Assembly: GCF_039729195.1 (NCBI RefSeq)
Contig: NZ_CP155796.1
Span: 1,488,001-1,552,000, forward strand
DNA: 64,000 nucleotides
DNA from: Mycobacterium sp. DL
GTDB lineage: Bacteria; Actinomycetota; Actinomycetes; Mycobacteriales; Mycobacteriaceae
Reading direction: 5' to 3'
Part shown: piece after piece, positions 55,177 to 62,945 of the stretch
Layout of the letters: each line of letters begins with the position of its first letter
Position numbering within the stretch: position 1 is the first letter of the stretch
The notes under the pieces: generated by a model
What the model saw: the letters and a program-made list of their open reading frames with translations, nothing else
What the model was told of the DNA's origin: nothing
Database searches by the model: none
Position numbers and translations under genes: made by a program

Positions 55177-55560
55177 TCAGCCCTCCTGGTAGCTCCAGCT
55201 GAGGAGAACCTCAGCGATGTCGGCCAAATCGGACGCTGCCCCCGTCGCAACCCGAATCACGAAATCGAACCGGTCGTCCTCGGGCGCGCTGATCCATTCA
55301 CCGTTGACGGCCAGGAACGTTCTGCACGCTGTCCACGCGAGTGGCTCGTTTCCGTCGACCAACGCGTGATTTCGCGCCAGAGAGTGCATCAGCGCCGCGG
55401 CCTTGAGGTGCAGATCCGGGTAGGCGTCCTCTCCGAACACCGATGCCCGGGGCCGCGCCAGAGCCGATTCCAGCAGGCCATAGTCCGCGACGTCGACGTC
55501 CTCACCGACGGCTACGCGCGCGATGTCGAGCAGGTCCTCGAGGTCCAGGTACTCGATCAC
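55177..55560 (-). CDS. doc: Doc-like (Fic-fold) toxin with altered active motif
   Basis: A 127-residue protein of the Doc family. The fold is kept: EYLDLEDLLDIAR, DYGLLESALARPRAS, YPDLHLKAAALMHSLARNHALVDGNEPLAW and the closing helix. The Fic motif should read H-x-F/L-x-D-G/A-N-K-R; here it is HALVDGNEP (His65, Asp69, Asn71 present; Lys and Arg replaced by Glu72 and Pro73). Doc toxins phosphorylate EF-Tu, and the lost Lys/Arg take part in phosphate binding. The protein may therefore be inactive or use another target. It overlaps its antitoxin gene by 4 bases. Confidence 0.85.
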   Translation of the reverse strand: MIEYLDLEDLLDIARVAVGEDVDVADYGLLESALARPRASVFGEDAYPDLHLKAAALMHSLARNHALVDGNEPLAWTACRTFLAVNGEWISAPEDDRFDFVIRVATGAASDLADIAEVLLSWSYQEG

Positions 55561-55763
55561 GCGTCTTTGAGTCGCTCCAGAACCGCTGCCTCTTCGCGCA
55601 CCACGCGCTGCGCCGCGGTGGTCACCCGGGTTTTGTGTTCCCGCCGGGAGATGTACTCGTCGATAGCCGAGAGTGCGACCGCTTGCATCGAACGGCCTTC
55701 GGCCGCGGCCTGCCGGCGCAATGCCTCGGTCTGCTCGTCACTGGTACGCAGAGTCATACCCAT
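55557..55763 (-). CDS. Ribbon-helix-helix antitoxin of the Doc system
   Basis: A 68-residue protein: MTLRTSDEQTEALRRQAAAEGRSMQAVALSAIDEYI is a ribbon-helix-helix, with a charged C-terminal helix to bind the toxin. Two ATG codons (55763 and 55757) are possible starts. The toxin gene follows in the same direction with a 4-base overlap. A direct repeat lies just upstream as a likely operator. Confidence 0.85.
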   Translation of the reverse strand: MGMTLRTSDEQTEALRRQAAAEGRSMQAVALSAIDEYISRREHKTRVTTAAQRVVREEAAVLERLKDA

Positions 55764-55770
55764 GGGCGCG

Positions 55771-55790
55771 ATGATACCGGAATGATACCG
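55771..55790. promoter_or_regulatory. Direct repeat upstream of the antitoxin, probable operator
   Basis: ATGATACCG at 55771-55779 and again at 55782-55790, 11 bases apart (one helical turn), 8 bases before the antitoxin start. This places two ribbon-helix-helix dimers on one face of the DNA, as in other autoregulated antitoxin operons. Confidence 0.55.
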
Positions 55791-55821
55791 CCGGTAGTTG
55801 AAGCGGTGGCCGCGGGCCGGA

Positions 55822-56142
55822 TCAGCTCTGTGTCGCCGGTTCGAGCGACTCGAACAGCTGCGAGTGCTCGGCGTGATCGGCCGTGACCTGATTGAGCGCA
55901 CCGAAGCCGGTCACGAACGCCAGCATCGCTGCCAGCGCCCAGAGGTTGCCGAGTGCCCATTCCCAGCCGGTGGCGGTCGGCGCCGACACCAGCCAGTAGA
56001 CGGCGAAGGTTCCCAGGGCGTACCCGCAGAGGATGTTGAAGCGGCCGTGGGCGCTGGCTCGCCACCCGGGGTGACGGCGGTTGCGGGCGTGCCACGCGGA
56101 CAGCGCGACAACAAGTGCGATCGCAGCGATGGTCGACTCCAT
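55822..56142 (-). CDS. Small membrane protein, hypothetical
   Basis: A 106-residue protein starting at an ATG with AGGAGG seven bases upstream. Helices are at about residues 3-17, 42-62 and 68-88 (STIAAIALVVALSAWH, ILCGYALGTFAVYWLV, WALGNLWALAAMLAFVTGFG). The C-terminus is hydrophilic. No family recognised; mycobacterial core genes surround it. Confidence 0.72.
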   Translation of the reverse strand: MESTIAAIALVVALSAWHARNRRHPGWRASAHGRFNILCGYALGTFAVYWLVSAPTATGWEWALGNLWALAAMLAFVTGFGALNQVTADHAEHSQLFESLEPATQS

Positions 56143-56259
56143 CGTCGTGCCTCCTTGCGGATGCCCCCGTCTTTGCCAAACTCGTAACCCCGCGGCGTAG
56201 ATCAGTATGAACCTACAGCCTGTGAGCAATGTGTAACTTCGGAAACAATAAGGTCACGG

Positions 56260-56964
56260 CTACGTGCGCGTCAATTTTTCTGTTTGACGCCGACGGTCCA
56301 GCAAAGAGGGATCCGGGTTCGCCACTTTCACCAGTGAGGCACCAACCACATACACCGCCAGCAGATGATCGATGACGTCCTCGGCGGTATCCCACTCAGC
56401 GGTCGACATGATCCGGTCCGCTGCGGTCAACCCCTGCGATGTGGCAGAGACCTGCGCCGCAGCAAGAACCTCGGTAACCGAGCGGCCGTCGAGTGCCGCT
56501 CCGGCAGCGCGCTCCGGCACGATCTGATCGCCGTGAACCCGTACCGCCGTCGCGTAGTCGGTGACGCCCAGAGGCAGGTCGGGCACCGATTTGCCGAAGG
56601 GGTCCAGCGAAAGGACCGCGATCTCGTCGGCACCGGTGGCGTCGGCCTCATCGAGGCGGTCGACAGTGCACAGCGCGAACTCCGCCTCCGATCCGCCCAG
56701 GACGACCTCACTGCCGATCCACCAGATCCCGAACAGCACCGCCGCGGTCTGCCAGTGCGCCGGCAGCAGCACCGCGACCCGACTTCCCGGCCCGGCACCA
56801 ATCTCGTCGCGCAGCAGGTTCGCGGTCTTGGCGGCCCAGTTCGCCAGGGTGGCGGTGGACAGTTCGATGCGCTCGCCGGTCGCGTCGTCGTAGTAGGTGA
56901 TCCGCGGGCCGGCGGGATTGGTGGCCATGAGTGGGTCGAGGATGGCCCCGCTGACAGTCGTCAC
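56260..56964 (-). CDS. TIGR03089-type protein, truncated AMP-binding-enzyme-like
   Basis: A 234-residue protein starting at GTG one base after the LCP gene stop. TYYDDATGERIELSTATLANWAAKTANLLRDEIGAGPGSRVAVLLPAHWQTAAVLFGIWWIG matches the N-terminal part of acyl-adenylate-forming enzymes, but the ATP-binding and C-terminal parts are missing. Actinobacteria keep this short form next to the LCP gene (Rv3268 in M. tuberculosis). Function unknown. Confidence 0.85.
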   Translation of the reverse strand: MTTVSGAILDPLMATNPAGPRITYYDDATGERIELSTATLANWAAKTANLLRDEIGAGPGSRVAVLLPAHWQTAAVLFGIWWIGSEVVLGGSEAEFALCTVDRLDEADATGADEIAVLSLDPFGKSVPDLPLGVTDYATAVRVHGDQIVPERAAGAALDGRSVTEVLAAAQVSATSQGLTAADRIMSTAEWDTAEDVIDHLLAVYVVGASLVKVANPDPSLLDRRRQTEKLTRT

Positions 56965-56965
56965 G

Positions 56966-58432
56966 TCAGTTGACGCACGCAGGATCGTTGGACCCGGCGG
57001 TGATGATCGGCGACGGTGCCGGAAGTGCCTCGCCGCCCGATGCGGTGTTCAGCGGAGCCGACAGCGTGACGTCCGTGCCGTCCAGTCCCGAGCCGGGTCC
57101 GGTGTAGTCGTCGGCCAGCACCACCCGCACCGAACCAGGCGGCACAGCGGGGTCCGCGACCACCGGCAAACCACCGAGCTCCTGGGCGACCGCCTGAGCT
57201 CCGAGGTCGTCGATCTTGTCGGCGAGGATCTGGCTGCTCGTCGTCTTGGCGCCCTCGTTGTTGCCGACCTTTCCGGGCGTGAACCCCTTGCCCGTCAAGA
57301 CATGCGCGACCGCTGCGGCCAAGCCGTTGATGTCGGTGTCGTTGACGACCTCGACGGTGGTCTTGTCCGGGCTGTAGGTCAGCTCTTCGGTCTTGCCCTC
57401 TTCCTGGTCGTGCAGCAGCCCGCCGACCCAGTCCTTGACCTCGCCCGGATCCACCCGCACCACGCTCTGCATGCCGTCGTCGCTCCAGCCCGCCTCCTCG
57501 AGGATGGGGATGGTGGCGAAAGCGACATTGCCTGCGGCGAGCTGCTGCAACTGGTCGACGAACTCCATGATGTCCCAGTCGTCGGACAGCACCACCGACC
57601 GCTGCACCGCGGCCTCGAGCCGGCCCAGCGTTCCCGGGCTCGACAACGTCTTGCTGGAGATCACCTCGTGCGCCAACGACGCCATCACCGCCTGCTGGCG
57701 CACCACCCGGTCGAGGTCGCCGCGGGGCAGGTCATGGCGCTGCCGGACGAAGCTGAGCGCCTGCGCGCCGTCGAGCTTCTGCCATCCGGCGGGGAAGTCC
57801 GCACCCGAGAGTTGTTCGTAGACAGGCGCGTTGAGGCAGACGTTGACCCCGCCGAGGGCATCGGTGATCAACGCGAAACCGAGCAGGCCGATCTCGGCGT
57901 AGTGGTCGACGGTGACGCCGGTGAGGTTGGCGACGGTCTTGATCAGCTCCTCGCGGCCGGCGTCCTTGGCTTCGGGTTCGGCGACCAGCGGATCCACGCC
58001 CTGCTGCTCGACGAGCTCGATCATCTTCTCCAGGTGCACCGAGCCGTAGACGCCGTTGATCTTCATCTTCCCGATGCCGGGGGCCTCTACATAGGAGTCG
58101 CGGGGGATGGAGATCGCCGTCGCCGACCGCCCGTTGTTCGGGATGCGGATCAAGATGATGGTGTCGGTGTTGGTGGAGACGTCGTCGCCGGCCCGCAGGA
58201 TCGCGAGCTCTTCCTCGCTCAGCGGATTGCCGTGCGCGTCGGTGCGGCTGTCGTTGCCGACCAGCAGGATGTCGATCGCGCCGTCCTCGCCGCCCTCACC
58301 GAGAGCGATCGGGCTGATGTGGTTGATGCCGGACTCGAACGACCGGATCTTGCCCCACGCGAGCCCGGTGCCCAGGACGATCGCCAGTGCCGCGGTCATG
58401 GAAATGACACGCATCAGGGGGGCTGCAGGCAT
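56966..58432 (-). CDS. lcp1: LytR-CpsA-Psr cell-wall ligase
   Basis: A 488-residue protein: membrane anchor at residues 8-27, an LCP domain (VGNDSRTDAHGN, IRIPNNGRSATAISIPRDSYVE, YAEIGLLGFALITDALGGV, LSFVRQRHDLPRGDLDRVVRQQ with the conserved Arg residues), and a C-terminal LytR_C domain near 340-440 (TTVEVVNDTDINGLAAAVAHVLTGKGF). It should join arabinogalactan to peptidoglycan outside the membrane, as Rv3267 (Lcp1) does. It is divergent from rmlD by 66 bases, the M. tuberculosis arrangement. Confidence 0.9.
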   Translation of the reverse strand: MPAAPLMRVISMTAALAIVLGTGLAWGKIRSFESGINHISPIALGEGGEDGAIDILLVGNDSRTDAHGNPLSEEELAILRAGDDVSTNTDTIILIRIPNNGRSATAISIPRDSYVEAPGIGKMKINGVYGSVHLEKMIELVEQQGVDPLVAEPEAKDAGREELIKTVANLTGVTVDHYAEIGLLGFALITDALGGVNVCLNAPVYEQLSGADFPAGWQKLDGAQALSFVRQRHDLPRGDLDRVVRQQAVMASLAHEVISSKTLSSPGTLGRLEAAVQRSVVLSDDWDIMEFVDQLQQLAAGNVAFATIPILEEAGWSDDGMQSVVRVDPGEVKDWVGGLLHDQEEGKTEELTYSPDKTTVEVVNDTDINGLAAAVAHVLTGKGFTPGKVGNNEGAKTTSSQILADKIDDLGAQAVAQELGGLPVVADPAVPPGSVRVVLADDYTGPGSGLDGTDVTLSAPLNTASGGEALPAPSPIITAGSNDPACVN

Positions 58433-58498
58433 TTGTCCAGGCTACTGGCGAGCGGGCCTCCTGCCCGGTAGCCGACGTCGGCGTGCCAAACTCGTCGG

Positions 58499-59377
58499 GT
58501 GTCGTCTCGCATCGTGATCTCCGGAGCCGGTGGCCTGGTCGGCCGGGTGTTGGCAGGTCAGGCCCGTCAGCAGGGCCGTGAGGTGCTTGCGCTGACGTCG
58601 TCGGAGTGGGACATCACCGACGCCTCGGCGGCCGAGCGTTTCATCTCCGCCGACGACGTCGTCGTCAACTGCGCCGCCTTCACGAAGGTCGACGACGCCG
58701 AAGGCGACCCCGACCGCGCGTACCTGGTCAACGTCACCGGTGCCGAGAACGTCGCCCAGGCATGTGCGCGGGCCGGCGCGTCGTTCATCCACCTGTCCAC
58801 CGACTACGTGTTCAGCGGGTCGTTTCCCGACGAGCCCCGGCCGTACGACATCGACGACGAGACCGGGCCGCTGTCGGTGTACGGCCGGACCAAGCTCGAA
58901 GGTGAGTTCGCGGTGCTGTCCGCCAAGCCCGACGCCCACATCGTGCGCACCGCGTGGATCTACGAAGGCGGCGACGGCTCCGACTTCGCCGCGTGCATCC
59001 GCAGGGCCGCTGCGGGTTCGGGAACGGTCGATGTGGTCGCCGACCAGATCGGCTCGCCCACCTACGTCGTCGACCTGGTGGGAGCCCTGCTGCAGATCGC
59101 CGACGACACGATCAGTGAACCCGTGCTGCACGCCGCCAACTTCGGCGCGGCGAGCAGATTCGAGCAGGCGCAGGCGATCTTCTCCGAATTGGGGGCCGAC
59201 GTGGACCGCGTCCGGCCGGTCGACAGCGACCGTCATCCCCGGCCGGCACGACGCCCCTCGTATTCGGCGTTGTCGGAAGTCAAGTCCGCCGCGGCCGGTC
59301 TGACGCCGCTGCGGCCGTGGCGGGAGGCGCTGGCCGAGGCAATCGCAGCCGCCGGGCCGCTACCCTCTACGCCGTGA
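58499..59377 (+). CDS. rmlD: dTDP-4-dehydrorhamnose reductase
   Basis: A 292-residue short-chain reductase making dTDP-rhamnose for the cell-wall linker. SGAGGLVGRVLAGQA is the cofactor site, CAAFTKVDDAE and LSTDYVFSG are conserved, and YGRTKLEGE (near residue 128) gives the Tyr-Lys pair. GTG start. It is followed by wbbL after one base and then manB, as in M. tuberculosis. Confidence 0.95.
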   Translation: MSSRIVISGAGGLVGRVLAGQARQQGREVLALTSSEWDITDASAAERFISADDVVVNCAAFTKVDDAEGDPDRAYLVNVTGAENVAQACARAGASFIHLSTDYVFSGSFPDEPRPYDIDDETGPLSVYGRTKLEGEFAVLSAKPDAHIVRTAWIYEGGDGSDFAACIRRAAAGSGTVDVVADQIGSPTYVVDLVGALLQIADDTISEPVLHAANFGAASRFEQAQAIFSELGADVDRVRPVDSDRHPRPARRPSYSALSEVKSAAAGLTPLRPWREALAEAIAAAGPLPSTP

Positions 59378-59378
59378 G

Positions 59379-60275
59379 ATGGACAGCGCTCGGGTGAGCG
59401 ACGAACTCTTTGTCGTGACGGTGACGTACTCACCGGGCCCGCACCTCGATCGATTCCTCGCCTCGCTGGCCCACGCCACCGACCGCCCGGTGACCGTCGT
59501 GATGGCCGACAACGGCTCCACCGACGGCGCACCCGAAGAGGCCGTCTCCCGGTATCCGAACGTGAATCTGCTGCGTACCGGCGCGAACGTCGGCTACGGC
59601 AGCGCCGTCAACCGCGCCTTCTCCACGTCGGTATTGGCGTCACGCCCCGAATTTTTCATCGTGGCCAACCCCGACGTGCAATGGGGGCCACGCAGCATCG
59701 ACCTGATGCTCGAAGCGGCCGAGCGGTGGCCGCGTGCCGGGGCGCTGGGACCGCTGATCCGGGATCCCGACGGCTCGGTGTACCCGTCGGCGCGGCACCT
59801 GCCCTCCATCATCCGGGGCGGAATGCATGCCGTGGTCGGGCCGGTGTGGCCGTCGAACCCGTGGACGGCGATCTACCGCCAGGAGCGCACCGACCCCAGC
59901 GAACGCGCCGTCGGGTGGCTGTCCGGATCGTGCCTGCTGCTGCGCACCGCGGCGTTCACCCAGGTGTCCGGGTTCGACCAGCGCTACTTCATGTACATGG
60001 AGGACGTCGACCTGGGAGACCGGCTGGGACGGGCAGGCTGGCAGAACGTCTACGTGCCCTCGGCGGAGGTGTTGCATGACAAGGGTCACTCCACCGGCCG
60101 AGACCCCGCCCGCAACCTCGCCGCCCACCACGTCAGCACTTACACTTTTCTGGCGGATCGCTACCCGAAGTGGTGGCAGGCGCCGTTACGGTGGGCATTT
60201 CGGGGAGCGTTGGGGGCGAGATCGCGTCTGGTCGTCCGGAGCTCGCGTCGCAAGCAGGCGAAAGGTCGGGGCTGA
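59379..60275 (+). CDS. wbbL: Rhamnosyltransferase WbbL (GT2)
   Basis: A 298-residue GT2 enzyme. VVTVTYSPGPHLDRFLASL at the N-terminus, VVMADNGSTDGAPEEAV, FIVANPDVQWGP (metal-site region) and DLGDRLGRAGW fit the mycobacterial WbbL, which adds rhamnose to the decaprenyl-linked GlcNAc and so builds the arabinogalactan linker. It is cytoplasmic at the membrane. ATG start; stop shared with manB start. Confidence 0.93.
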   Translation: MDSARVSDELFVVTVTYSPGPHLDRFLASLAHATDRPVTVVMADNGSTDGAPEEAVSRYPNVNLLRTGANVGYGSAVNRAFSTSVLASRPEFFIVANPDVQWGPRSIDLMLEAAERWPRAGALGPLIRDPDGSVYPSARHLPSIIRGGMHAVVGPVWPSNPWTAIYRQERTDPSERAVGWLSGSCLLLRTAAFTQVSGFDQRYFMYMEDVDLGDRLGRAGWQNVYVPSAEVLHDKGHSTGRDPARNLAAHHVSTYTFLADRYPKWWQAPLRWAFRGALGARSRLVVRSSRRKQAKGRG

Positions 60276-61354
60276 TGGTCAATCCAGCAGAGGTTGATGC
60301 GGTCGTTCTGGTCGGAGGGATGGGCACCCGCCTGCGCCCACTCACCCTGTCGGCGCCCAAGCCGATGCTGCCGACGGCGGGGCTGCCGTTCCTGACGCAT
60401 CTGCTGTCGCGGATCGCCGACGCCGGCATCGAGCACGTCGTCCTCGGCACGTCGTACAAGGCCGCGGTGTTCGAGTCAGAGTTCGGCGACGGCTCCAAGC
60501 TCGGACTGCAGATCGACTACGTCGTCGAAGACGAACCGATGGGCACCGGTGGCGGCATCGCCAACGTCGCGTCGAGGTTGCGGCACGACACCGCAGTCGT
60601 ATTCAACGGCGACGTGCTCTCCGGCTGCGACCTCCGCGCGCTGCTCGATTCGCACTCGGCCCGCGACGCCGACGTCACACTCCATCTGGTGCGCGTCGGT
60701 GACCCGCGTGCATTCGGTTGTGTGCCAACAGATTCCGACGGCGTGGTGACCGCCTTCCTGGAGAAGACGCAGGACCCGCCGACCGACCAGATCAACGCGG
60801 GCTGTTATGTGTTCAAAGGCTCGGTGATCGAACGGATCCCGACGGGTCGTGCGCTGTCGGTGGAACGCGAGGTGTTCCCCGGCCTGCTGACCGACGGCCT
60901 GCGGGTCTGCGGCTATGTCGACTCCAGCTACTGGCGTGACATGGGCACGCCCGAGGACTTCGTCCGCGGCTCAGCCGATCTGGTGCGCGGCATCGCGCCG
61001 TCGCCGGCGCTGAAAGGCCAACGCGGTGAATCGCTGGTGCACGACGGGGCTTCCGTGGCACCCGGCGCGCTGCTGATCGGTGGCACCGTGATCGGTCGCG
61101 GCGCGGAGATCTCCGGCGGCGCAAGGCTCGACGGAGCGGTGATCTTCGACGGCGTGCGCGTGGAGGCCGGGGCGGTCATCGAGCGATCGATCATCGGCTT
61201 CGGCGCCCGGATCGGCCCGCGGGCGTTGATCCGCGACGGGGTGATCGGTGACGGTGCCAACATCGGGGCACGCTGCGAGTTGCTGCGTGGCGCGCGGGTG
61301 TGGCCGGGTGTGGTGCTGCCCGACGGCGGCCTGCGCTTCTCGACCGACGTCTAG
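60275..61354 (+). CDS. manB: Mannose-1-phosphate guanylyltransferase
   Basis: A 359-residue enzyme making GDP-mannose, which is also the substrate needed by AlgD in this window. VVLVGGMGTRLRPLTLSAPKP is the nucleotide site, EDEPMGTGGGIANV and VFNGDVLSG (metal Asp) follow. From about residue 250 there are left-handed beta-helix repeats. ATG overlaps the wbbL stop by one base. Family length is exact. Confidence 0.92.
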   Translation: MVNPAEVDAVVLVGGMGTRLRPLTLSAPKPMLPTAGLPFLTHLLSRIADAGIEHVVLGTSYKAAVFESEFGDGSKLGLQIDYVVEDEPMGTGGGIANVASRLRHDTAVVFNGDVLSGCDLRALLDSHSARDADVTLHLVRVGDPRAFGCVPTDSDGVVTAFLEKTQDPPTDQINAGCYVFKGSVIERIPTGRALSVEREVFPGLLTDGLRVCGYVDSSYWRDMGTPEDFVRGSADLVRGIAPSPALKGQRGESLVHDGASVAPGALLIGGTVIGRGAEISGGARLDGAVIFDGVRVEAGAVIERSIIGFGARIGPRALIRDGVIGDGANIGARCELLRGARVWPGVVLPDGGLRFSTDV

Positions 61355-61369
61355 GTCGCTGGGCCGCGG

Positions 61370-61420
61370 CCGCGGTTGGCCGCGGAAGGCCGCGGCCGGC
61401 TGCCGCGGTTGGCCGCGGAA
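61370..61420. repeat. GC-rich short direct repeats after manB
   Basis: CCGCGGTTGGCCGCGGAA occurs at 61370-61387 and again at 61403-61420, with further GGCCGCGG copies around. The second copy runs into the left inverted repeat of the nuclease element. The block lies between manB and that repeat and may be a product of slippage or an old insertion edge. Confidence 0.6.
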
Positions 61421-61436
61421 TAGCATTCCTGGTTGC
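61412..61436. repeat. 25-bp inverted repeat, left arm, abutting the nuclease stop
   Basis: Complementary to 62378-62402 at 24 of 25 positions. The core is GGAATAGCATTCC. It ends exactly one base before the stop codon of the nuclease-like gene. Confidence 0.9.
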
Positions 61437-62306
61437 TCAAGCGGGCAGTTTCACAGCCATGCCTTCACTTTCGCGCTGCCCCCTTGCCCTTTTCACCCAC
61501 GCCTCGACCTCTTTCGATCGATCACCTGTGATCACCCTGATGTGTATCCAGCCTCTGGCGGCAATACCGCGCAGGCGTTTGGCATCCCGTCGGTACCGAA
61601 CCGTGTCGGTGCGGTGCTGCTCACCGTCGTATTCGACGGCGATCTTCACGTCGCGCCAACCCATGTCGAGGTAGGCGAAGGGGTATCCGTAGTTGTCGAG
61701 CACGGGTATCTGGGTTTCGGGTCTTGGAAAGCCGGCGTCGATGAGCACCAGTCGTAGCCACGATTCCTTCGGTGACTGAGAGCCGGCGTCCATCAAGTCC
61801 ACAGCCTCACGGCACAGGCGTACTCCGTTGGTGCCCTTGTAGCGGTGCGTGAGTTCGAGAATCTCGGATGCTGTGACTCCGGTGGCTGCGCCCAGCGCGT
61901 CAAGATGAGCGACAGCTTCACCACGCGGCAGGTGACGGCCCAGGTCAAGAGCGGCCCGCGCCGGGGTGGCAACAGCCATGCCGTTGATCCAGGTGATTTC
62001 GCCAGGCGCAATCCGTTCTCGACGAGTGATGATGCCTCGGGGCGGCCGATTGTTTCGGGCCAGAATTTCCACGGGAGCCTCTTTCGCGATCCACTTCGAG
62101 CCGTGTAGCGCTGACGCCGCGCGACCGGTGATCACGCCGCGTCGATTGGTCCACAGCCAGGCCGCCCGGGTGCGATGTGCCAGCGTGGGCTCCGTGGACT
62201 TGGGCACGTAGATGTCCGGGTAGACGGATTTGTAGTTCCAACGCAACTGCCCTCGCGTGAGGATCCCTGCCGTGACTGCGTCCGAGCCGACGATGACTTC
62301 AACCAT
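61437..62306 (-). CDS. AbiEi-like wing-helix and DUF559/Vsr-type nuclease protein
   Basis: A 289-residue protein. The N-terminal part (AGILTRGQLRWNYKSVYPDIYVP, RRGVITGRAASALHG) resembles the winged-helix region of AbiEi-type proteins. The C-terminal part carries a PD-(D/E)XK/Vsr-like core: Glu181 in SPKESWLRL, Asp214 in AYLDMGW, VEYDGEQHR (Glu225, Asp227, His231) and YRRDAKRLRGIAARGW. Many mycobacteria have several such genes and no function is established. It is enclosed by a 25-bp inverted repeat and has about 70 bases of own upstream sequence. It replaces the gene that follows manB in M. tuberculosis. Confidence 0.82.
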   Translation of the reverse strand: MVEVIVGSDAVTAGILTRGQLRWNYKSVYPDIYVPKSTEPTLAHRTRAAWLWTNRRGVITGRAASALHGSKWIAKEAPVEILARNNRPPRGIITRRERIAPGEITWINGMAVATPARAALDLGRHLPRGEAVAHLDALGAATGVTASEILELTHRYKGTNGVRLCREAVDLMDAGSQSPKESWLRLVLIDAGFPRPETQIPVLDNYGYPFAYLDMGWRDVKIAVEYDGEQHRTDTVRYRRDAKRLRGIAARGWIHIRVITGDRSKEVEAWVKRARGQRESEGMAVKLPA

Positions 62307-62377
62307 GCGATCAGCGTGCCGTCTGTAGCGACCGTGGTGGTGAGTGTGAAGCCAGGGCTGTGGATAACCCGGAATTT

Positions 62378-62402
62378 GCAGCCAGGAATGCTATTCCGCG
62401 GC
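62378..62402. repeat. 25-bp inverted repeat, right arm, overlapping the NUDIX stop
   Basis: Complement of 61412-61436 with one mismatch. It lies 71 bases upstream of the nuclease start and contains the last codons and stop of the NUDIX gene (GCC GCG GAA TAG), so insertion may have set that gene's end. Confidence 0.9.
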
Positions 62403-62945
62403 GGAGGCGGGGGCGGCGGCCGCGGCGGCGGCGAGTTGCGTGAGGCCGAAGTCGCTTCCGGCGGGCAATCCGTCCAGCGGCCACCACCTCAGGTCCAGCG
62501 ACTCGTCGCTGATCGCGATCTCGGCGCCCTTCGGAGCGTGCACGACGAACTGCACATCGAGGTGACGGGTCGGCACCCCCAGCGAACAGGTCAGCGGATG
62601 CACATGCAGCGCCGCCGGATACGGGTCGATCGTCAGCCCTGAGATGCCGGACTCCTCGGTCGCCTCGCGCAGGGCCGCCGCGACCACGCTCTCGTCGTCG
62701 GGCTCGCAGTGACCGCCGAGTTGCAGCCAGCGGCCCACCCGCGGGTGCAGGGTGAGAACCGCGTGGCGGCCGGTGTGGTCGAGCACCAAAGCCGAGGCGG
62801 TGATGTGCCCCGGTGCGCACTCGCGCAGGCACGCATCCGGGCGGGTGTCGAGGAACGCCAGCACCGCATGCCGCAGCGTGTCCTGCGCGGGATCGGCTGG
62901 GCGCCAATCGCTGAGCACATCCACCGCGGAGGAGTGCAGGCTCAC
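62391..62945 (-). CDS. NUDIX hydrolase
   Basis: A 184-residue protein from a GTG overlapping the fbiB stop. [28 protein letters not shown] is split as the NUDIX box (G-x5-E-x7-R-E-x-x-E-E-x-G). The substrate is a nucleoside diphosphate linked to another group; which one is unknown. It is cotranscribed with fbiB. The C-terminus is an Ala-rich run ([16 protein letters not shown]) whose last codons lie in the inverted repeat, so the true end may have been altered. Confidence 0.88.
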   Translation of the reverse strand: MSLHSSAVDVLSDWRPADPAQDTLRHAVLAFLDTRPDACLRECAPGHITASALVLDHTGRHAVLTLHPRVGRWLQLGGHCEPDDESVVAAALREATEESGISGLTIDPYPAALHVHPLTCSLGVPTRHLDVQFVVHAPKGAEIAISDESLDLRWWPLDGLPAGSDFGLTQLAAAAAAAPASAAE

